A stretch of 8,118 nt of DNA, taken from a bacterium (GTDB taxonomy: Bacteria; Planctomycetota; UBA11346). Location of the stretch: the NCBI GenBank assembly GCA_020049615.1, contig JAIFKN010000081.1, positions 1-8,118 of the forward strand, in the 5' to 3' direction. This document shows positions 5,433 to 8,118 of the stretch, piece by piece (within the stretch, counting starts at the first letter, position 1; every line of letters starts with the position of its first letter). A program made the position numbers and the translations under genes. Under the pieces are notes generated by a model that did no database searches, was not told where the DNA came from, and was given only the letters and a program-made list of their open reading frames with translations.

Positions 5433-5885
5433 ATGACTACCTACCAGGAAGTATGGGACCTGCGAAAGAAGGAGCGAAATCTGAGGCAGGCGCAGCCGAA
5501 GACGTATTCAGACGTTCTAATGAGGTCCCCTACACGTTTCGCGGTATTTGTCATAATGTCCGACCCAATCGTCGGTAGATATGAGGACCAAGAACGACGC
5601 CACATTGCCCCATCTATCGCTAGGCGTCGCTATACTGATGAACTCGCACTAACTTCCCACAAGTGGTGGCACATTCATGCCTCCCGGATTGATAAATGGA
5701 AAAGAGATGGACAGAATTCACCAACACTTTTACTGGGTTTATGTAAACTTGCCGGTGCCGGCATATATCGTATAATAGTAGCCGCGAAAATTCACCCTGG
5801 CGCCTGGGGCAACGTAGTTTATTGGGGGTATCCCAACATTTGTGTAACGGGATGCAAACAGGGTGCTTACGAGTCTTATAAATAA
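5433..5885 (+). CDS. Orphan protein of unknown function, AT-rich gene
   Basis: A 150-residue protein with no family I recognise. It starts at ATG 5433 with AAGAGAAA (5419-5426) upstream, 19 bases after the stop of the zinc-ribbon-like gene, so it could be the last gene of that operon. The N-terminal 30 residues are charged and helical (YQEVWDLRKKERNLRQ). The middle is basic with HIAPSIARRRY and HKWWHIHASRIDKWKR. The last third is more hydrophobic and aromatic (AGIYRIIVAAKI, NVVYWGYPNICVTGCKQ). No signal peptide or clear membrane helix is seen. Codon use (ATA-Ile, TTA/TTG-Leu, AGG-Arg) and low G/C differ sharply from both neighbours, a sign of separate origin. That it is expressed is likely but not certain. 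Confidence 0.55.
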   Translation: MTTYQEVWDLRKKERNLRQAQPKTYSDVLMRSPTRFAVFVIMSDPIVGRYEDQERRHIAPSIARRRYTDELALTSHKWWHIHASRIDKWKRDGQNSPTLLLGLCKLAGAGIYRIIVAAKIHPGAWGNVVYWGYPNICVTGCKQGAYESYK

Positions 5886-6013
5886 CTAGCTGCACATTCC
5901 ATTTTGCACAAGCGACTTATGCGAACAGGAATTTCAAAAAGTTTGAGAAAACCCTCCAGTTCTAAGAAACAGAGTCCGTACGAATGCCCTCTAGGCTGAA
6001 TCCGCAGAACGTC

Positions 6014-7063
6014 CTACAGAATTGCACCAGGTCCTTGGACGTGGGAGTCGACCTCGGCGGTGTAGGTGTCCAGCATCTGGTCGCTCTTGTGGCGTGAGAC
6101 ACGGCGAATCTGGACGTTGGAAGCTCCGGCGAGACGGGCCTCCGTGATGAAGCCGCGTCGCAGACTATGGGGACTGATGTCATCGCCGAGATGGAGCTTT
6201 CTCAAAATCGGAGCAACCGAGGCGGCATTGAGGGCATGGTCTCCAACGCAGCCGTGCCGATCGATGCGCCGGAAGAGGGGGCCTTTGGAGATCCCGGCTG
6301 CCAATTGCCAGGCTTCTATGGCGCTGATGGCGTCGAACCGCGCATCGCCGGCCGTGTAGAGGGGGACGAGCTGACCCGCCTGACGCTGATCGGTCTTGCT
6401 GCGGCGGATATGGAGGACCCAGCCGCCGGCAGCAGACGTCCGCAGATCGTCAACCGTCACCGCAACGAGCTCGCTCCGTCGCAAGGCCGCCGAGAATCCC
6501 AGCAGGATCATGGCGCGATCCCGCAGCGCGGCGAGGCGGTGCACGGGTTCAGTGGCGTGTGCAGCCTGCTCCAACTGCCGGATGGCCACCTCCAGATGCT
6601 TCCGCAGCACGGGACCTTTGCGGGCCGGCGGCGCAGCCAGGGGGACCAGCAATTCGCCATCGAACCAGGTGCTGAAGGCGTGATTGGCCAGAGGTGCAGG
6701 CAGATCCAGCAACCCACGGAGGGCGGTCACGGCCGCCAACGCGACACGAGCCGATGACGTCGACCAGGCATGGGCGCCACGTGTCATGGCCAGGAGCCAG
6801 CCCCGCAGGAGCGCATCGTCGCCCAGCTCGGCCTCATGGCGTTCGCAAAGTGACCACCAGGCCGTGATGAAGGGCCGGTAGGTCCGGCTGGTGCCCGCAG
6901 CCACACGGCTGGCCAGGCGTTCGAGCACGGCCGCGAGACGCTCGTGATCCTCGATGAGGACGATGGGCTTTCCGCGGCAATCACGGGCCTCGCTGGCTGC
7001 CAGCTTGGTAATCGGCAACCCGAGGATCTTGCTGGTGCGGGCCAGCTTGGGCTTGATGGCCAT
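6014..7063 (-). CDS. Tyrosine recombinase / phage-type integrase
   Basis: A 349-residue site-specific recombinase from the ATG complementary to 7061-7063; a GTG at 7087 would add 8 residues but bypass the AGGA ribosome site. The N-terminal half (about 50-125) is a SAM-like core-binding domain (RTYRPFITAWWSL). The catalytic half carries R195 in ALRRSELVAV, K223 in RRSKTDQ, H299 and R302 in SPHSLRRGF, H325 in VSRHKSDQ and the nucleophile Y334 in LDTYT. All six are present, so it should be active. The lack of the extra IntI-specific insert argues against an integron integrase. It is convergent with the genes to its left. It may have mobilised the neighbouring toxin-antitoxin block, but no attachment-site pair was found. 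Confidence 0.9.
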   Translation of the reverse strand: MAIKPKLARTSKILGLPITKLAASEARDCRGKPIVLIEDHERLAAVLERLASRVAAGTSRTYRPFITAWWSLCERHEAELGDDALLRGWLLAMTRGAHAWSTSSARVALAAVTALRGLLDLPAPLANHAFSTWFDGELLVPLAAPPARKGPVLRKHLEVAIRQLEQAAHATEPVHRLAALRDRAMILLGFSAALRRSELVAVTVDDLRTSAAGGWVLHIRRSKTDQRQAGQLVPLYTAGDARFDAISAIEAWQLAAGISKGPLFRRIDRHGCVGDHALNAASVAPILRKLHLGDDISPHSLRRGFITEARLAGASNVQIRRVSRHKSDQMLDTYTAEVDSHVQGPGAIL

Positions 7064-7080
7064 GCGCGGATCCTGCCTGG
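7064..7080 (-). repeat. Leader repeat, copy 2 (before recombinase gene)
   Basis: On the - strand CCAGGCAGGATCC (7080 to 7068) and a 4-base spacer precede the recombinase ATG. This is identical in sequence and spacing to the leader at 3341-3357; including the spacer and ATG, 18 of 20 bases agree. Confidence 0.75.
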
Positions 7081-7092
7081 GACCCACTCTCG

Positions 7093-7128
7093 TGTCAACA
7101 TGTGTTAAGCAGGCTTAGCGAGTATGAT
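7093..7128. promoter_or_regulatory. Divergent control region between recombinase and right-end ORF
   Basis: On the - strand TTGACA (7098-7093) is a perfect -35 box, but 17 bases downstream only CAGGAT is found, a poor -10. On the + strand TATGAT (7123-7128) is a good -10 without a clear -35. Between them lies the inverted repeat TAAGC-AG-GCTTA (7106-7117), a possible operator or recombinase-binding site. Confidence 0.3.
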
Positions 7129-7202
7129 GGATTTATGTCCCCGCACTGTTTGCCGCCGAACAGGCGCGGTATCCACCCCTCGCGCAGCGAGCTACGCTGT
7201 CG

Positions 7203-8093
7203 GTGGCCACGACGGTTGCTCCAGACGAAGGCGTACGGGGTGCTGGCGTCGGTACCGATGGCGCACTGGTGGTGGAAATCAGTCGGGCCAGCGTCAGCCT
7301 CACGCAAGTCGATATGCTCCTCACCTTCCTTCCGGTGTTCAAGGTGGGTCGGCGCTGGCCGTGCCATGACCAGCCGCGCGGTCCGGTGCCATTCGTGGTA
7401 GGCGTGTTCGGATCCCTGCCGGCAACCGGCGATGCGGGCCGGCTGGACGCCTTGCTCCGCGATCTGACCGCGACGGCTCCCCATACGCACATCTGCCTGC
7501 TTTGCCCCCAGGAGCAGATCGCCAGCGTGCGCGGACGACTGGGTGACGGCGCGGCACGCATCATCGGGATCGAGATCGGCCAGCAGCCCGGCATGCGGTC
7601 AGCGGGCGACACCCTGTTCCTGGAGGCTCCCGCTGCAGGGAGGGACCAGGAGGAATACATCCTCGAATTCATCAGGTTGCATGCGCAGTGGCTGGTCGTG
7701 CTTGAAGGCCAGGAACCGACCGATGCCGGACGACGTGCGACGGTCGAACGGATGGTCGATCGGTACGTGCATGGAGTCGGAGCGAAATCCTCTGGAGTTG
7801 AAGCCTCCCTGAACCTGGAACCTTTCGGATTGGTTTCACGGTGGGGCTCCGGTCCTGCGCCGGCCTGGATCACCAGGGAGGGCGCCACTTCCGGTCTCGT
7901 CCATGAGGGCCAGGTCGCCATGGAGGTGCTCCGAGCCCGGCTGCAGCGGACCGACAGGCTGAACGCGGACCTCCAGGCCACCCGGTGTCACCGGCCACAG
8001 AGCATCAGCCAGAGCATCGCGTGGCTCGTCGGCGCAGAAGGCGAGGGCGGGGCGCTTGCATCGATGCCGCTGCCCGGTGTACGACACGGTTGA
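7203..8093 (+). CDS. Unassigned ORF with Rossmann-like (possibly SLOG-like) pattern; 3' end probably rearranged
   Basis: A 296-residue frame with alternating strands and helices: FVVGVFG (64-70), DAGRLDALLRDLTA (77-90), THICLLC (95-101), ARIIGIEIG (118-126), then EYILEFIRLHAQWLVVLEG (151-169) and GRRATVERMVDRY (176-188). The order of a glycine-containing first strand, a helix, a 'CLLCP' strand and a late aromatic LVVLEG strand followed by a GR-AT helix recalls SLOG nucleotide-sensing proteins, some of which act in defence systems. This is a weak resemblance only. The start is unclear: GTG 7203 has no ribosome site and the frame is open back to 7128 without another usual start; ATG 7314 is possible. 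The last 25 or so residues overlap a transposase segment in another frame, so the native C-terminus was probably lost. Confidence 0.45.
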   Translation: MATTVAPDEGVRGAGVGTDGALVVEISRASVSLTQVDMLLTFLPVFKVGRRWPCHDQPRGPVPFVVGVFGSLPATGDAGRLDALLRDLTATAPHTHICLLCPQEQIASVRGRLGDGAARIIGIEIGQQPGMRSAGDTLFLEAPAAGRDQEEYILEFIRLHAQWLVVLEGQEPTDAGRRATVERMVDRYVHGVGAKSSGVEASLNLEPFGLVSRWGSGPAPAWITREGATSGLVHEGQVAMEVLRARLQRTDRLNADLQATRCHRPQSISQSIAWLVGAEGEGGALASMPLPGVRHG

Positions 8094-8118
8094 GAAAGAA
8101 TGGCGGCATCTCGACTTC
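8065..8118 (+). mobile_element. ISL3-family transposase fragment, running off the window
   Basis: In the frame of base 8071 the sequence reads CRCPVYDTVEKEWRHLDF up to the edge. CPVYDT...WRHLDF is the hallmark of the zinc-ribbon region near the N-terminus of ISL3 transposases. The frame has a TGA at 7960 and no ATG between it and 8065, and the 40-60 residues expected upstream of this motif are not recognisable. The element is therefore 5'-truncated or frameshifted, or its start lies in another frame. No inverted terminal repeat could be assigned. Confidence 0.55.

Noticed and set aside
6167..6757. 196-residue + strand frame opposite the recombinase
   Set aside because: It is antisense to a complete, motif-rich tyrosine recombinase, and its residue make-up (Gly/Gln/Arg-rich) is that of a GC-rich shadow frame.
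7104..7110. GTTAAGC matching the integron core site GTTRRRY, suggesting an integron
   Set aside because: A 7-base degenerate match is expected by chance. The recombinase lacks the IntI-specific insert, the gene array is on the wrong side of it, and no attC structures were seen.
7133..7981. 282-residue - strand frame opposite the right-end ORF
   Set aside because: Ser/Arg/Pro-rich without regular hydrophobic patterning; the + strand frame shows a plausible fold pattern, so this is taken as a shadow.
1..8118. CRISPR array, tRNA or rRNA genes
   Set aside because: No regularly spaced direct repeats and no tRNA-like cloverleaf or rRNA signature were found by eye.

Overview
The window reads as an accessory island from a GC-rich bacterium, most likely a proteobacterium. 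The clues are Xre/HigA-, VapBC-, TacAT- and Phd-type modules, a tyrosine recombinase and a trace of an ISL3 transposase. No housekeeping gene is present to fix the taxon. Base composition is a mosaic: the nuclease, recombinase and right-end genes are strongly GC-rich. The vapC region and especially about 5430-5960 are much poorer (hand counts: 25 G/C in bases 841-900, 25 in 5701-5760, 22 in 5881-5940, each of 60). No interval above 300 bases lacks a gene. The longest gap is 3123-3357, which holds only a palindromic operator and promoter candidate.

Left to right on the + strand: the 3' part of a HigA-type antitoxin (3-323); a VapB/AbrB antitoxin and VapC PIN toxin with GTGA overlap (429-1075), preceded by two copies of a spaced inverted motif; a DUF6036-like nucleotidyltransferase with an overlapping 119-residue partner (1265-2150); an unusual TacA-type antitoxin with an AbrB-like front end, coupled to a TacT-type GNAT toxin (2305-3122), preceded by a 16-bp perfect palindrome; a Phd-type antitoxin with an odd C-terminus (3358-3807), preceded by a 14-bp perfect palindrome; a DUF1016/YhcG-type PD-(D/E)XK nuclease fused to a HigA-like Xre domain (3801-5240); a 58-residue four-cysteine protein coupled by GTGA (5237-5413); and an AT-rich orphan gene (5433-5885).

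A tyrosine recombinase lies on the - strand (6014-7063). To its right are a short divergent control region, a GC-rich + strand ORF with a possible Rossmann-like or SLOG-like fold (7203-8093), and, in another frame at the very end, the N-terminal zinc-ribbon segment of an ISL3-family transposase.

The main theme is domain shuffling among toxin-antitoxin parts. The TacA tail sits on an AbrB-like DNA-binding domain. A Phd domain is joined to a segment that normally begins Xre antitoxins. A YhcG nuclease carries its own HigA-like domain and is followed by a translationally coupled zinc-ribbon protein. The Phd-like / nuclease-HigA / zinc-ribbon block is the best candidate here for an undescribed toxin-antitoxin or defence operon. 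Family assignments come from motif recognition by eye; no database search was run.
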